Below, one piece after another: positions 19,110 through 28,217 of a DNA stretch of 64,000 nt (its first letter is position 1; every line of letters starts with the position of its first letter). The position numbers were made by a program, and so were the translations under genes. The notes beneath the pieces are model-generated. The model was not told where the DNA came from. It was given only the letters and a program-made list of their open reading frames with translations, and did no database searches. The stretch is from Planctomyces sp. SH-PL62 (lineage in GTDB: Bacteria > Planctomycetota > Planctomycetia > Planctomycetales > Planctomycetaceae), in the NCBI GenBank assembly GCA_945893045.1, contig CAMDEA010000019.1, positions 1 to 64,000 of the forward strand, given 5' to 3'.

Positions 19110-20570
19110 TCAAGCCGGCGGCGTCTTCGTATGCCACTCGGTGGCTCGTTCAAACATGCGAGCGGCGCGAAGAAGAGTTTCTTCCTCGAACGGTGCGGCG
19201 AGGAGTTGCAGGCCGATGGGGAGGCCGGTCGAGCTGAGGCCGCAGGGGAGCGACAGGCCGGGGATACCGGCGAGATTCGCGCTGATCGTGTAGATGTCCG
19301 AGAGGTACATCGCCAGCGGATCGTTGACCAGCTCGCCCAGCCGGAACGCGGGAGTCGAAGCGATGGGAGAGGCGAGGACGTCGCAACGCTCGAACGCAGC
19401 GTCGAAGTCGCGGCGGATCAGGCGGCGGACTTTCAATGCTTTCAGGTAATAAGCGTCGTAGTAGCCGGCCGAGAGCGCGTAGGTACCGAGCATGATGCGG
19501 CGTTTCACTTCCGGACCAAAACCCTCGCCGCGGCTGGCCGAGTACATGTCGATCAGGTTGTCGAACTTCGCCGCGCGATGCCCGTAATGCACGCCGTCGA
19601 ACCGAGCCAGATTGCTCGACGCTTCGGACGCCGCGATCAAATAGTACGTCGCGATGGCGTACTTCGAGTGCGGCAGCGACAGCTCGACGATCTCCGCTCC
19701 GAGCGAACGATACACGTCGAACGACTGCTTGATCGCGGCTTCGACTTCGCGGTCGAGTCCCTCGACGAAGTGCTCGCGAGCGATGCCGACTCGCAGGCCG
19801 GTCAGCGGTTGTTCGACGGTTTGCGAATACTCCGGCACCGGCCGATCCACGCTGGTCGAGTCGCGGCCGTCGTGACCGGAGATGACCTCCAACAACAACG
19901 CCGCGCTGGCGACATCGGTGGCGAATGGGCCGATCTGATCGAGCGAACTCGCGTAAGCAATCAGCCCGTACCGCGAGACTCGGCCGTAGGTCGGCTTCAT
20001 CCCGACGACTCCGCAGAAGCCGGCCGGTTGACGAATCGAACCGCCCGTGTCGGAACCGAGTGACCCCGGCACCATCCGTGCGGCGACCGCCGCTGCCGAT
20101 CCGCCGCTCGATCCGCCGACGGTGTGCTCCACGTTCCACGGATTGCGAGTCACTTGAAACGCCGAGTTCTCCGTCGATGAGCCCATTGCAAACTCGTCGA
20201 GGTTCGTCTTGCCAACGAGCACGGCGTCGGCCGCTTTGAGTTTCTCGACGACTCCCGCGTCATACGGCGGGACGAAGTTTTCGAGGATGCGGCTGGCACA
20301 CGTCGTCTTCATGCCGCGCGTACACATGTTGTCTTTGATCGCGATCGGCAGCCCGGCCAGCTTGCCGACTGGTTGGCCGGCTTTGCGTTTCTCGTCGATC
20401 GCCTTGGCCTGAGCGAGCGATGCTTCCGCGTTCGTCGATAGAAATGCGCGGATGTTTGCGTCCTGAGCGGAAATCGTTTGCAGACAGGTTTCCGTTAGAG
20501 CGAAGGAGCTTGTTTCGCCGCAGTTGAGTTGAGCGATCAAATCGACAGCCGAAGAAGTGAGAGCGGGCAT
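19110..20570 (-). CDS. gatA: Aspartyl/glutamyl-tRNA(Asn/Gln) amidotransferase subunit A
   Basis: 486 residues. Amidase-family catalytic residues are visible: Lys in PIAIKDNMC, the cis-Ser/Ser region [15 protein letters not shown] and the nucleophile loop [15 protein letters not shown]. It forms the GatCAB amidotransferase that converts Glu-tRNA(Gln) or Asp-tRNA(Asn). The start at 20570 is supported by a GAGGGG ribosome binding site and by lying 4 nt after the gatC stop. gatB is not adjacent. Confidence 0.96.
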   Translation of the reverse strand: MPALTSSAVDLIAQLNCGETSSFALTETCLQTISAQDANIRAFLSTNAEASLAQAKAIDEKRKAGQPVGKLAGLPIAIKDNMCTRGMKTTCASRILENFVPPYDAGVVEKLKAADAVLVGKTNLDEFAMGSSTENSAFQVTRNPWNVEHTVGGSSGGSAAAVAARMVPGSLGSDTGGSIRQPAGFCGVVGMKPTYGRVSRYGLIAYASSLDQIGPFATDVASAALLLEVISGHDGRDSTSVDRPVPEYSQTVEQPLTGLRVGIAREHFVEGLDREVEAAIKQSFDVYRSLGAEIVELSLPHSKYAIATYYLIAASEASSNLARFDGVHYGHRAAKFDNLIDMYSASRGEGFGPEVKRRIMLGTYALSAGYYDAYYLKALKVRRLIRRDFDAAFERCDVLASPIASTPAFRLGELVNDPLAMYLSDIYTISANLAGIPGLSLPCGLSSTGLPIGLQLLAAPFEEETLLRAARMFERATEWHTKTPPA

Positions 20571-20574
20571 GTTG

Positions 20575-20874
20575 TTACCCCTCTTCCAAAATCTGTGGCA
20601 CGACGAAGAACTTGCCGTCGGTCTTCGGAGCGTTCGAGAGCGCGGCGGCTCGCGGCAGGGACGGTCGCACTTCGTCGTCCCGGAAGACGTTGGCGATGTC
20701 CGCGACGTGCGCCATCGGCTCGACGGCGGTCGTGTCGAGTTCGTTGAGGAGTTCGACATAGCCCAGCACTTGACCGAGCTGCGTCGTGAAGAGATCTAAC
20801 TCCGTCTCAGACAGCTTCAGCCGCGCGAGGTGAGCGACCTTGGTGACGGTTTCTTTCGTGAGCGGTTCGGCCAT
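20575..20874 (-). CDS. gatC: Aspartyl/glutamyl-tRNA(Asn/Gln) amidotransferase subunit C
   Basis: 99 residues from [23 protein letters not shown], the usual GatC opening. The central segment [18 protein letters not shown] and the C-terminal [10 protein letters not shown] are family hallmarks. The small subunit wraps around GatA and stabilises GatAB. It is translationally linked to gatA. The longer frame starting at 20940 would run through a hairpin repeat and is rejected. Confidence 0.94.
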   Translation of the reverse strand: MAEPLTKETVTKVAHLARLKLSETELDLFTTQLGQVLGYVELLNELDTTAVEPMAHVADIANVFRDDEVRPSLPRAAALSNAPKTDGKFFVVPQILEEG

Positions 20875-20885
20875 GCGGTGGCTCC

Positions 20886-20933
20886 GTAGGTTGGGACTCT
20901 GTCCCGACCGGTCGGGATGGAATCCCAACCTAC
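20886..20933. repeat. GTAG-headed inverted-repeat doublet upstream of gatC
   Basis: Arms 20886-20908 and 20909-20933 are inverted copies, both headed by GTAGGTTGGGA, with virtually no loop between them. It sits directly upstream of the gatC start. Confidence 0.85.
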
Positions 20934-20939
20934 ACAACA

Positions 20940-20970
20940 CAAAAACCCGGCTCCTGGAGGACCCGGGTTT
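20940..20970 (-). terminator. Rho-independent terminator of rpmB
   Basis: On the minus strand AAACCCGG, a 12-nt GC-rich loop region, then CCGGGTTTTT: an 8-bp stem followed by a T run, 30 nt after the rpmB stop. Confidence 0.7.
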
Positions 20971-21000
20971 GAGAAATTTGAGAGAAGCTCGTTCGCCGTA

Positions 21001-21267
21001 TTAGTTGTTCTCGGCCAGCGTGAACGGCTTCCGCTTCACGCTTTTGCGGACGACTCCGCTGCGGATGCACTTGGTGCAAACGCGAGACGTCATCGCTCCA
21101 CCTTCCGGCTTTTCGATATGCACGGTTTGGAGATTGATGAAGTAATGCCGCTTGCTGATGCCGGTCGTCTTGCGGCCGTTGCCACCGAGGTATTTGGCCT
21201 TCCCGCGTTCGACCTTGGAATTGCCCCGGCCGGCGATTCGATTGCAGATGTCACACTTCCGACTCAT
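21001..21267 (-). CDS. rpmB: 50S ribosomal protein L28
   Basis: 88 residues from MSRKCDICNRIAGRGN. It carries two Cys pairs (CDIC and CTKC), the zinc-ribbon form of L28. The basic core (SKRHYFINLQTVHI, SVKRKPFTL) fits. The start at 21267 matches family length; the longer in-frame extension is non-conserved upstream DNA. Confidence 0.95.
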   Translation of the reverse strand: MSRKCDICNRIAGRGNSKVERGKAKYLGGNGRKTTGISKRHYFINLQTVHIEKPEGGAMTSRVCTKCIRSGVVRKSVKRKPFTLAENN

Positions 21268-21493
21268 GACGTTTACACCCTTTTTCAAACGAAAATCAGC
21301 CCCGCGTTCCGCGATGGGAGGCGGGAGTATATGGCTGGGGCTTTGAGTTGCAAGACCGAGAAGGGAGCGACGTTCGGAGCATGGCCGGTCGAAAACGAAA
21401 GTCTTACAATTGGTCTCGCAAATTGTGGTGTCGGAACCGATGTGAGTTCCGATCAGCAACTAGAATCGTCATTCAGTTAAGGAAGGACACCCC

Positions 21494-22084
21494 ATGAACG
21501 CGCTGCTTTTGACAACTGTGTTGGCCACCCTGACTGGCTGCCCGCAACAACGCACTTGGCACTCGTGCTGCCCAAAACCCGTTTGCGCTGCCCCGACTTG
21601 CTGCCAACCGGTGGCGGTCACTTGCTGCTCGATCAATTGCACGAGCATCGCACCCGCACCGATGGCGGCTTCTGCCGTGCCAGCTCCCCCGATGGAAAAA
21701 GCCGCGTCGCTGTACGACCGGCTGGGTGGTGAGGCAGCGGTCAAGGCGGTGGTCGATGACTTTGTGGGACGAGCCGCTGGCAATCCAAAAGTGAACTTCT
21801 CCCGCAAGGGAATCAAGGAATGGGATGCCAGCGAGGCCAATGTTGCCAAGCTGAAGACGAGTTTGGTGAATCTCATCGGAGCACTGACCGGCGGACCACA
21901 AAAATACGCTGGCAAGGACATGAAGTCGTTGCACGCGGGAATGAAGATCACGACAGCGGAGTTCGGAGCCCTCGCCGGAGACCTCAAAGCGACGCTCGAC
22001 AAGTTCAAGGTTCCCGCGAAGGAACAAGCTGAGCTGATGAAGATTGTGGGTTCGACTCAGGGCGACATTGTGGAAGTCAAGTAG
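21494..22084 (+). CDS. Truncated haemoglobin fused to a cysteine-rich lipoprotein leader
   Basis: 196 residues. The N-terminus MNALLLTTVLATLTGC is a signal peptide with a lipobox (LTGC, Cys16). A Cys-rich linker follows (CCPKPVC, CCQP, CCSINC). From about residue 72 comes a group 1 truncated haemoglobin fold (SLYDRLGGEAAVKAVVDDF) with the proximal His in SLHAGMKIT. The usual distal Tyr of the B helix (DFY) is Val here (DFVGRA), and the CD-loop Phe pair is altered, so O2/NO chemistry may differ. Export of this fold as a lipoprotein suggests an envelope heme sensor or NO/O2 buffer; this is inference. Confidence 0.85.
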   Translation: MNALLLTTVLATLTGCPQQRTWHSCCPKPVCAAPTCCQPVAVTCCSINCTSIAPAPMAASAVPAPPMEKAASLYDRLGGEAAVKAVVDDFVGRAAGNPKVNFSRKGIKEWDASEANVAKLKTSLVNLIGALTGGPQKYAGKDMKSLHAGMKITTAEFGALAGDLKATLDKFKVPAKEQAELMKIVGSTQGDIVEVK

Positions 22085-22178
22085 CCGCGGTTTGATCGCG
22101 ATCTCGAGCCCAATTCATTGACCCGCCGTCGGAACGGAAGCCCGCTCCGGCGGCGTTCTGTTTCCAGGGAATCTCATT

Positions 22179-22766
22179 GTGAGCGACAACTCCGAAATAA
22201 CGACCTCCGTGGACTTGCCGCGCATCGAACGGGCGGTTCGAGAAATATTGGCGGCGGTCGGCGAAGATCCGAACCGCGACGGACTGCTCGAAACGCCCGG
22301 CCGAGTCGCGCGGATGTACGCCGAACTTTTCTCCGGTTTGCACACGGACCCGGCGCGGCATCTCCAGAAATTCTTTGTCGAGGATTACGACGAACTGGTG
22401 CTGGTGCGGGACATCGCCTTCAACAGCGTGTGCGAGCATCATCTGCTGCCGTTTATCGGGAAAGCTCATGTCGGCTACTTGCCGAATCGCAAGATCGCCG
22501 GGCTGAGCAAGCTGGCTCGTGTGGTCGATGAGGTCTCGCGCCGGCCGCAGGTGCAGGAACGGATGACGCACACGATCGCCGATCTCTTGCATCGCGAACT
22601 CGATGCCAAAGGGGTCGTCGTCGTGCTGGAGGCGGAGCATTCCTGCATGACGATCCGAGGCGTCCGCAAGCCGGGTAGCATCACGATCACGAGCGCGGTT
22701 CGCGGGTTGTTCCTCACGAACCAATCCAGCCGTGCCGAAGTCATGTCGCTGATCAATCAAAGGTAG
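22179..22766 (+). CDS. folE: GTP cyclohydrolase I
   Basis: 195 residues from a GTG at 22179, preceded by AGGGA. Zinc and catalytic motifs are present: [20 protein letters not shown] and [14 protein letters not shown]. It converts GTP to 7,8-dihydroneopterin triphosphate for folate, pterin or queuosine-type pathways. The homodecamer family is usually about 200 residues, matching this gene. The stop is followed within 5 nt by a GTAG-headed hairpin doublet. Confidence 0.96.
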   Translation: MSDNSEITTSVDLPRIERAVREILAAVGEDPNRDGLLETPGRVARMYAELFSGLHTDPARHLQKFFVEDYDELVLVRDIAFNSVCEHHLLPFIGKAHVGYLPNRKIAGLSKLARVVDEVSRRPQVQERMTHTIADLLHRELDAKGVVVVLEAEHSCMTIRGVRKPGSITITSAVRGLFLTNQSSRAEVMSLINQR

Positions 22767-22770
22767 CCAA

Positions 22771-22851
22771 CGTAGCCCGACTCTCCGAGTCGGGCCGCAA
22801 GTCATTTGGGAATTTGAAGACAAGGCACCCGACTCGGAGAGTCAGGCTACG
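22771..22851. repeat. GTAG-headed inverted-repeat doublet between folE and a membrane gene
   Basis: Arms 22771-22794 and 22828-22851 are inverted copies with one mismatch. Each carries CGTAG and the self-palindrome CCCGACTCTCCGAGTCGGG or its near copy. The right arm ends one base before the ATG of the next gene (22852). Confidence 0.9.
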
Positions 22852-23733
22852 ATGATCGCTCAGTTTGCATTGCGTCTGATCTGCGGCATGAGCCTGATGT
22901 GGGCGCTGATGCCGCGCCGGCAAGTGACGTCCGGATTCTTCCGGATTCAGATGCTGGTCGTCATGGGCTTGGGAACGCTCGCGGCATTGAGCATGGCGAT
23001 GGAGGCGCAGTCGGCCATTCGCGACGCGGGGTCGAGTGAGTTGGCTTCAACTCTTCCGTCGCCGCTGGCGGCGGCGCTGCCATCGAGCGTGATCGCTGGC
23101 TTGGGTTTTGTAGGCTCTGTCCTGTGGACTCTGGAGCGTCGAACCGGCGGTGGAGTGATCGGCTTCGGAATCCTTTTTCTTTCCGGTGTGGAGTTAATCG
23201 TTCCATTCGCCACCGCTGGGCACGACGTCTTCATTATTTTTTGGGGAGACATGTTCGTGAGAAACGCTGTTCCTGCCGTTTCCTCGGCTTGCCCAGCGTT
23301 CTTGGCAATCTTGTCCGAAGTCACGAATGCCGGGGTGCTTGGCAGTGTGGTGGTGGGCATGTTGCTCGGTCACTGGTATCTCACGGCCCCGACGATGTCG
23401 ATTGAGCCGTTGAAGCGAGTCAATCTCCACTTGGGGATCGCGGGTGTATTGCGCCTCGTGGTTTCGGCCGTCATTCTGCTGTTGTTTTTGGGCGGCGTGG
23501 AAGACGCGGATGGAAGACTCATTGGATCGTCGGCGGCGTCGAGTACGTGGCTTGGGCTTCGCTGGTTAGCGGGAATCTTTGGGCCACTGGTTGTTAGCCT
23601 GATGGTTTGGCGAATTATGAAATACCGGAATACTCAGGCCGCGACGGGCGTGTTATTTGTCGGCGTGATCTTGGCATTCATCGGAGACATGACCGCCGCG
23701 TTGCTGCTCAGCGAGACGAAGCTGCCATTCTGA
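22852..23733 (+). CDS. Hypothetical polytopic membrane protein
   Basis: 293 residues with about seven or eight hydrophobic helices (for example MLVVMGLGTLAALSMAM, VIAGLGFVGSVLW, LVVSAVILLLFLGGV, VLFVGVILAFIGDMTAALLL). No catalytic or transport motif was recognised. A following zinc-ribbon membrane gene is 29 nt away and may be cotranscribed. Confidence 0.65.
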   Translation: MIAQFALRLICGMSLMWALMPRRQVTSGFFRIQMLVVMGLGTLAALSMAMEAQSAIRDAGSSELASTLPSPLAAALPSSVIAGLGFVGSVLWTLERRTGGGVIGFGILFLSGVELIVPFATAGHDVFIIFWGDMFVRNAVPAVSSACPAFLAILSEVTNAGVLGSVVVGMLLGHWYLTAPTMSIEPLKRVNLHLGIAGVLRLVVSAVILLLFLGGVEDADGRLIGSSAASSTWLGLRWLAGIFGPLVVSLMVWRIMKYRNTQAATGVLFVGVILAFIGDMTAALLLSETKLPF

Positions 23734-23762
23734 AATCTGAGATTTGAAATTTGAGATAACTC

Positions 23763-24233
23763 ATGTGGATCGTCTTTGAATGTCCGGCGTGTCATGTCAA
23801 CAGCCTCGTGGAGGTTGTTGCCGAGACGACTGATTTGCGTTGCCCGGCGTGTTCGTGGCAGCGGCCGATTGCAGCGGAGAATCGCTCCGGTGATGAGCCT
23901 GCGAATTGTCTGGTTTGTGGCTGCGAGGACATTTGGCGGCAGAAAGATTTTCCGCAGCGAGTAGGCGTGCTGATGGTCGCGATCGGGGCGTTGGTGAGCA
24001 CGATCTTTTGGTGGTTCATGATGCCAGAATGGGCGATCGGCGTGTTGCTGCTGTTCGCGTTGATGGATGGGGTGCTCTACACTTTGATGCGTGACGTGTT
24101 GGTGTGTTATCGGTGTGGCACTCGGCATCGGTACGCGCCGCTGGATGGGCGACACGAGCGGTTTAACCTCGAAACTCATGAGCGTTACCGGCAAGAGGCG
24201 ATCCGGTTGGAGGACGCCAGCCGGCCGAAGTGA
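23763..24233 (+). CDS. Hypothetical zinc-ribbon membrane protein
   Basis: 156 residues. Cys pairs CPAC...CPAC (residues 7-29) and CLVC/CGC...CYRC suggest two zinc ribbons flanking two TM helices (VGVLMVAIGALVSTIFWWFMM, AIGVLLLFALMDGVLYTL). It could be a small membrane sensor or assembly factor; there is no closer assignment. Confidence 0.65.
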   Translation: MWIVFECPACHVNSLVEVVAETTDLRCPACSWQRPIAAENRSGDEPANCLVCGCEDIWRQKDFPQRVGVLMVAIGALVSTIFWWFMMPEWAIGVLLLFALMDGVLYTLMRDVLVCYRCGTRHRYAPLDGRHERFNLETHERYRQEAIRLEDASRPK

Positions 24234-24257
24234 AATCTTGACGTCATTCTCAAACCT

Positions 24258-27200
24258 ATGCACGAACAACGCCGGCGCATTGTCGAAGACCTGTCGGGCG
24301 TCTTTGCGGGCGAACTGGCCGTAGACGCGCTCTCGGTGGCGATGTTTGCCAGCGATGCCAGTTGGTATCAGATTGAACCGCTGGGGGTCGCGTTCCCGAA
24401 GGATCGTGACGACGTCATCGTTCTCGCGAAGTATGCGGCCGAGAAGAAAATCCCGTTGATCCCGCGCGGAGCCGGTTCCAGCGTGACGGGCGGAGCGCTC
24501 GGACGTGGGTTGATCGTGGATTGCTCGCGGCATTTGACGAAGATCGAGCAGATCGGTCCCGACACGGTGCGCGTTCAAGCGGGGGTCGTGCTCGATGATC
24601 TGAATCGCGTGTTGCGCGAGCGTGGTCAGTATTTCCCGCCGGACCCGTCGAACCCCGCGATCACAACGATCGGAAGTATGTTGGCGACCGATGCAGCCGG
24701 CTCGCGGTCGATGCGAGTCGGTTCGACGCGCGATCATGTGCGGTCGGTCGAGATCGTCTTGGCCGGCGGTCAGTGCCTCGAACTGGGCAACGAACCGCTC
24801 GAAGCCGAGTTGCCGCCGAAGGACATCGCGAAGCCGACGGTCGAATCGTTGTTGAGCGATCCGCTAGGAGCCGTCACGGACAGTGTGACTGCGTTGGCGG
24901 CGTCGTTGCTGGGCGGCAGCAGCGATGCTGGCTTGAAGGCGACCGAGTCTGAAGTGCGGCGCGGGCTTGTCAGCCGGTTGGCTCGGTTGTTGTCCGAGAA
25001 CGAAAGTTTGATTCGAGAGAAGCAGCCGCCGATCCCGCGAAACTGCTCCGGGTATTACCTGCGTGGCGTGTTGTCGCGCACGCATCTGCACGCCGCGCGG
25101 TTGCTCGTCGGATCGGAAGGGACGCTGGGGCTGTTCACGTCCGCCACACTGCACACCGCACCGCTGCCGACGGGTCGAGGCGTCGCGCTGTTGTTCTTCG
25201 CGAGCATGGACGCCGCGATTGACGCGGTCCATGCCTTGAGCGATCAGCTTCCGAGTGCGTGCGATCTGCTCGACCGGCGGTTGCTGACGCTTGCGCGTGA
25301 AGCCGACGCCTTCTTCACGCACATCATTCCGCAAACCGCCGAAGCCGCGTTGATCGTCGAGCAGACTGGTTTCAGCGAGGCACAAGCTCGCGACCGCATT
25401 CGTTTCGCGGTCGAAACGGCGAAGCGCTTCGACGGCCATCTGGCGGCGGACGCTTACGATTACGATTCCGTCGAGTTGTTGTGGTCGCTGCCGCGTAAGG
25501 TTGTGCCGCATCTGAATCGTGTGAAGGGAGCGACTCGGCCGCAGCCGTTTGTCGAGGCGATCGCCGTTCCGCCAGAGAAGCTGCGCGAGTTTCTCACCCG
25601 AATGCAACGAGTCTTGCAGAAGCACGAGGTCATCGCCTCGTTGTACTCACACGCGGCGGCCGGGCAGATTCACCTGCGGCCGTTCCTTCCGAACCCGACG
25701 CCGGCTGACGCGCCGCGGCTCGAAGCGATCGCTCGCGATCTTTATCAAGCGGTGTTCGACGTCGGCGGCACGATCAGCGGCGAGCACGGCGACGGACTGT
25801 CGCGAACCAGTTTTCTGCGTTCGCAATATGGATCGCTGTATCGAGTCTTCCAGCAGGTCAAAGATGTCTTCGATCCGCTGCATTTAATGAACCCCGGCAA
25901 GAAGGTCAGCGATGATCCGCACCTGACGGTCAAGAACCTGCGACCAGCGGCGGGGTCAGGAGACCCGCGTCAAGCGCTCGGCGCGGGTCTCCCGACCCCG
26001 CCGGTGATCGAGCTACACTTGAAGTGGAAACCAGACGAGTTGCTCGCACAGGCCGCGACGTGCAACGGCTGTGGAATGTGTCGAACGCAGTCCCCCGATC
26101 TGCGGATGTGCCCGTTCTTTCGCGCCGATCCGACCGAGGAAGCTTCTCCGCGATCGAAGGCGAACATCGTCCGCAACTTTGTGACTGGGCATGTGTCGCC
26201 GCAGGATTTCGCGTCCTCGGCGATGAAGCGGATCGCCGACTTGTGCTTCAACTGCAAGCAGTGCGAACTCGAATGCCCGGCGAACGTCAACGTCTCGCAG
26301 ATGATGATCGAGGCGAAGGCCGCCAACGTCGCGGAGCATGGACTCGACCGCGCTCACTGGCTGCTGTCGCGAGCGCATTCGTTCGGCACGATCGGCTGCA
26401 TGTTGAGTTGGTTCGTGAATCGAGGTCTCAACAACGCGACTGCCCGATGGTTGTTGGAGCGGTTTGTCGGTATTCATCGGCAACGCAAACTGCCACCATT
26501 CGCCCGCAAACCGCTGCTGGATTCGGTCTCGCGCGAGCTGACCGCATTCCCGGAAGAACTCGGTAAGAACAAGCCGGTCGTCTATTTTGTCGATCACTTC
26601 GCGAACTACCACGACCCGGAACTCGGCCGAGCGTTTCTGGCGATCCTGGAATACAACGGCGTGCGCGTGCATGTGCCGGAAGATCAAACTGTCTCCGGCA
26701 TGGCGATGATCTCGGCCGGCGACCTCGACGCCGCTCGCAAAGTTGCCGAGCAAAACGTTCGCGAGTTATCCGAACTCGCTCGTGAAGGTGTGCCGATCAT
26801 CTGCACCGAACCGGCCGCCGCGCTTTGCCTGAAGTACGAATATCCGCGACTGCTCGATCATCCCGACGTGCAGGTTGTCGCAGATCAAGTGGTCGAAGCC
26901 ACCGACTTCCTCGCAGGTCTGCTTGCGAAGGATCAACTTCGTACCGACTTCGGCCCGCTCAAGCTGACCGCCAGCTATCACACGCCGTGCCATCTGAAAG
27001 CCTTGCAGCACGGCAGCCCGGTGCTCAAGCTGCTGGAGCGAATTCCCGAACTGGAAGTTTTCAGCATCGAGAAAGGCTGCTCCGGAATGGCCGGCGCGTT
27101 TGGCCTGACGCGGGAGAACTTTGATTCGTCACTGCGCATCGGCCACGATCTGATCGAGTACATGCGCACGACCGACGTCAACATTGGCCTGACCGAGTGC

Positions 27201-27341
27201 AGCAGTTGCAAGCTGCAGATGGAACAGGGCACAACCACGCCAACACTGCACCCGATTAAATTGCTCGCCTTGTCTTACGGACTGATGCCTGAGATTCGCC
27301 AACACCTTCAGAAAGCCACCAAGAAACTCGTCGTTACATGA
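24258..27341 (+). CDS. FAD-linked oxidase fused to iron-sulfur/CCG module (GlcD-GlcF-like, D-lactate dehydrogenase type)
   Basis: 1027 residues. Residues of about 40-250 form a PCMH-type FAD-binding domain (IPLIPRGAGSSVTGGALGRG), and 300-540 the FAD oxidase C-terminal domain (GGTISGEHGDGLSRTSFL). Two [4Fe-4S] motifs follow (CNGCGMCRTQ...CPFF near 600; CFNCKQCELECP near 660), then a CCG-type domain (YHTPCHLKAL; ECSSCKLQMEQGT). The order matches D-lactate/glycolate dehydrogenases donating electrons to quinone. A palindrome (25947-26004) lies in frame at about residues 564-582, in the linker between flavin and Fe-S halves. The stop overlaps moaD by 4 nt, though no biochemical link is obvious. 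Confidence 0.9.
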   Translation: MHEQRRRIVEDLSGVFAGELAVDALSVAMFASDASWYQIEPLGVAFPKDRDDVIVLAKYAAEKKIPLIPRGAGSSVTGGALGRGLIVDCSRHLTKIEQIGPDTVRVQAGVVLDDLNRVLRERGQYFPPDPSNPAITTIGSMLATDAAGSRSMRVGSTRDHVRSVEIVLAGGQCLELGNEPLEAELPPKDIAKPTVESLLSDPLGAVTDSVTALAASLLGGSSDAGLKATESEVRRGLVSRLARLLSENESLIREKQPPIPRNCSGYYLRGVLSRTHLHAARLLVGSEGTLGLFTSATLHTAPLPTGRGVALLFFASMDAAIDAVHALSDQLPSACDLLDRRLLTLAREADAFFTHIIPQTAEAALIVEQTGFSEAQARDRIRFAVETAKRFDGHLAADAYDYDSVELLWSLPRKVVPHLNRVKGATRPQPFVEAIAVPPEKLREFLTRMQRVLQKHEVIASLYSHAAAGQIHLRPFLPNPTPADAPRLEAIARDLYQAVFDVGGTISGEHGDGLSRTSFLRSQYGSLYRVFQQVKDVFDPLHLMNPGKKVSDDPHLTVKNLRPAAGSGDPRQALGAGLPTPPVIELHLKWKPDELLAQAATCNGCGMCRTQSPDLRMCPFFRADPTEEASPRSKANIVRNFVTGHVSPQDFASSAMKRIADLCFNCKQCELECPANVNVSQMMIEAKAANVAEHGLDRAHWLLSRAHSFGTIGCMLSWFVNRGLNNATARWLLERFVGIHRQRKLPPFARKPLLDSVSRELTAFPEELGKNKPVVYFVDHFANYHDPELGRAFLAILEYNGVRVHVPEDQTVSGMAMISAGDLDAARKVAEQNVRELSELAREGVPIICTEPAAALCLKYEYPRLLDHPDVQVVADQVVEATDFLAGLLAKDQLRTDFGPLKLTASYHTPCHLKALQHGSPVLKLLERIPELEVFSIEKGCSGMAGAFGLTRENFDSSLRIGHDLIEYMRTTDVNIGLTECSSCKLQMEQGTTTPTLHPIKLLALSYGLMPEIRQHLQKATKKLVVT
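25947..26004. repeat. GGGTCRGG-headed palindrome inside the GlcD-like coding sequence
   Basis: Arms 25947-25969 and 25982-26004 match in inverted orientation with about two mismatches; each arm holds the self-palindrome GGGTC-AGGA-GACCC. It encodes the Pro/Gly-rich linker RPAAGSGDPRQALGAG and keeps the frame open. Confidence 0.8.
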
Positions 27342-27583
27342 AAACTGTTGTGAAACTCTTCGCTCGCGCCCGTGACTTGGCGGGATCGCCAGCTCTGGAA
27401 CTCGACCTTTCCGAATCCGCGACAGCCGCCGATCTGCGCCTCGCGCTCGGCAAACGAGTTCCTGCTTTGGAACCGATCCTGTCGAGCCTGCTCATCGCGG
27501 TCGGCAACGATTACGCTGCCCCCACCACACCAGTCGCCGGCCGCACGGACCTCGCCGTCTTTCCCCCCGTGAGCGGCGGCTAG
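27338..27583 (+). CDS. moaD: Molybdopterin synthase small subunit
   Basis: 81 residues, beta-grasp fold pattern (VVKLFARARDLAGSPALELDL) and the essential C-terminal Gly-Gly (VSGG) that is thiocarboxylated by MoeB-type enzymes. It overlaps the upstream oxidoreductase (ATGA). A GTAG-headed doublet begins at its stop codon. Confidence 0.9.
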   Translation: MKTVVKLFARARDLAGSPALELDLSESATAADLRLALGKRVPALEPILSSLLIAVGNDYAAPTTPVAGRTDLAVFPPVSGG

Positions 27584-27660
27584 TAGGTCAGGCTTTCCAG
27601 CCTGACCAAGTATCGTTCGACTCCCCACCCTAATGGGTCAGCCTGGAAAGGCTGACCTAC
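27583..27660. repeat. GTAG-headed inverted-repeat doublet between moaD and moaE
   Basis: Arms 27583-27607 and 27636-27660 are perfect inverted copies of 25 nt, each GTAG followed by GGTCAGGCT-TTCC-AGCCTGACC style self-palindrome. The stem is the same sequence as at 29214-29295. Confidence 0.93.
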
Positions 27661-27663
27661 GCA

Positions 27664-28107
27664 ATGATCCAACTCACTCACGCCTCCATCGACTTCGCCG
27701 CGCTGACCGAGTCTGTCCGATCGACTCAGGCCGGTGCGGTCGTATTGTTTCTCGGCACGGTTCGCGAGATGACTCAGGGACGGCAAACCGTCGCGCTCGA
27801 TTACGATGCGTACCCGGAGATGGCGGAAGCGAAGCTGAAAGAACTCGAGGCTGAAGCCCGCACACGCTGGCCGGTAATCGAGGCCGGAATCGTGCATCGG
27901 CTGGGCCATCTCGAACTGGGCGACATCAGCGTGGCGGTCGCCGTGAGTTGCCCGCATCGACATCAGGCGTTCGACGCCGGAAGATTCCTCATCGACCGGC
28001 TGAAAGAAGTCGTGCCGATCTGGAAGAAAGAAAACTGGAACGACGGCAGCACCGAATGGGTCCATCCCGGAACCGATCAACCCGTTGCTGCGCCATCAAA
28101 ACACTAA
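27664..28107 (+). CDS. moaE: Molybdopterin synthase catalytic subunit
   Basis: 147 residues. Typical MoaE segments are visible: GAVVLFLGTVREMTQGR near the start, VAVSCPHRHQAFDAGRFLID in the core and VPIWKKENW with the conserved Lys near the C-terminus. It transfers sulfur from MoaD to precursor Z (cPMP) to make molybdopterin. Confidence 0.93.
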   Translation: MIQLTHASIDFAALTESVRSTQAGAVVLFLGTVREMTQGRQTVALDYDAYPEMAEAKLKELEAEARTRWPVIEAGIVHRLGHLELGDISVAVAVSCPHRHQAFDAGRFLIDRLKEVVPIWKKENWNDGSTEWVHPGTDQPVAAPSKH

Positions 28108-28195
28108 CCCGAAGCGTCAGCGAGGGCGAACGCTTCATAACGGTCGGTTACGAATCAAGTCCGGAGAAGCGTTCGCCCTCGCTGACGCTTCGGGG
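28108..28195. repeat. Inverted-repeat doublet between moaE and moaA (CCCGAAGCGTCAGCG type)
   Basis: Arms 28108-28135 and 28167-28195 are inverted copies over about 28 nt (CCCGAAGCGTCAGCGAGG...). The loop is about 31 nt. There is no gene between. Confidence 0.9.
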
Positions 28196-28217
28196 TAGTT
28201 TTGGGAATCGTTGAGTC

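Noticed and set aside
23634-24737. Minus-strand open frame of 367 codons
   Set aside because: Spans three plus-strand genes with recognisable domains; shadow composition.
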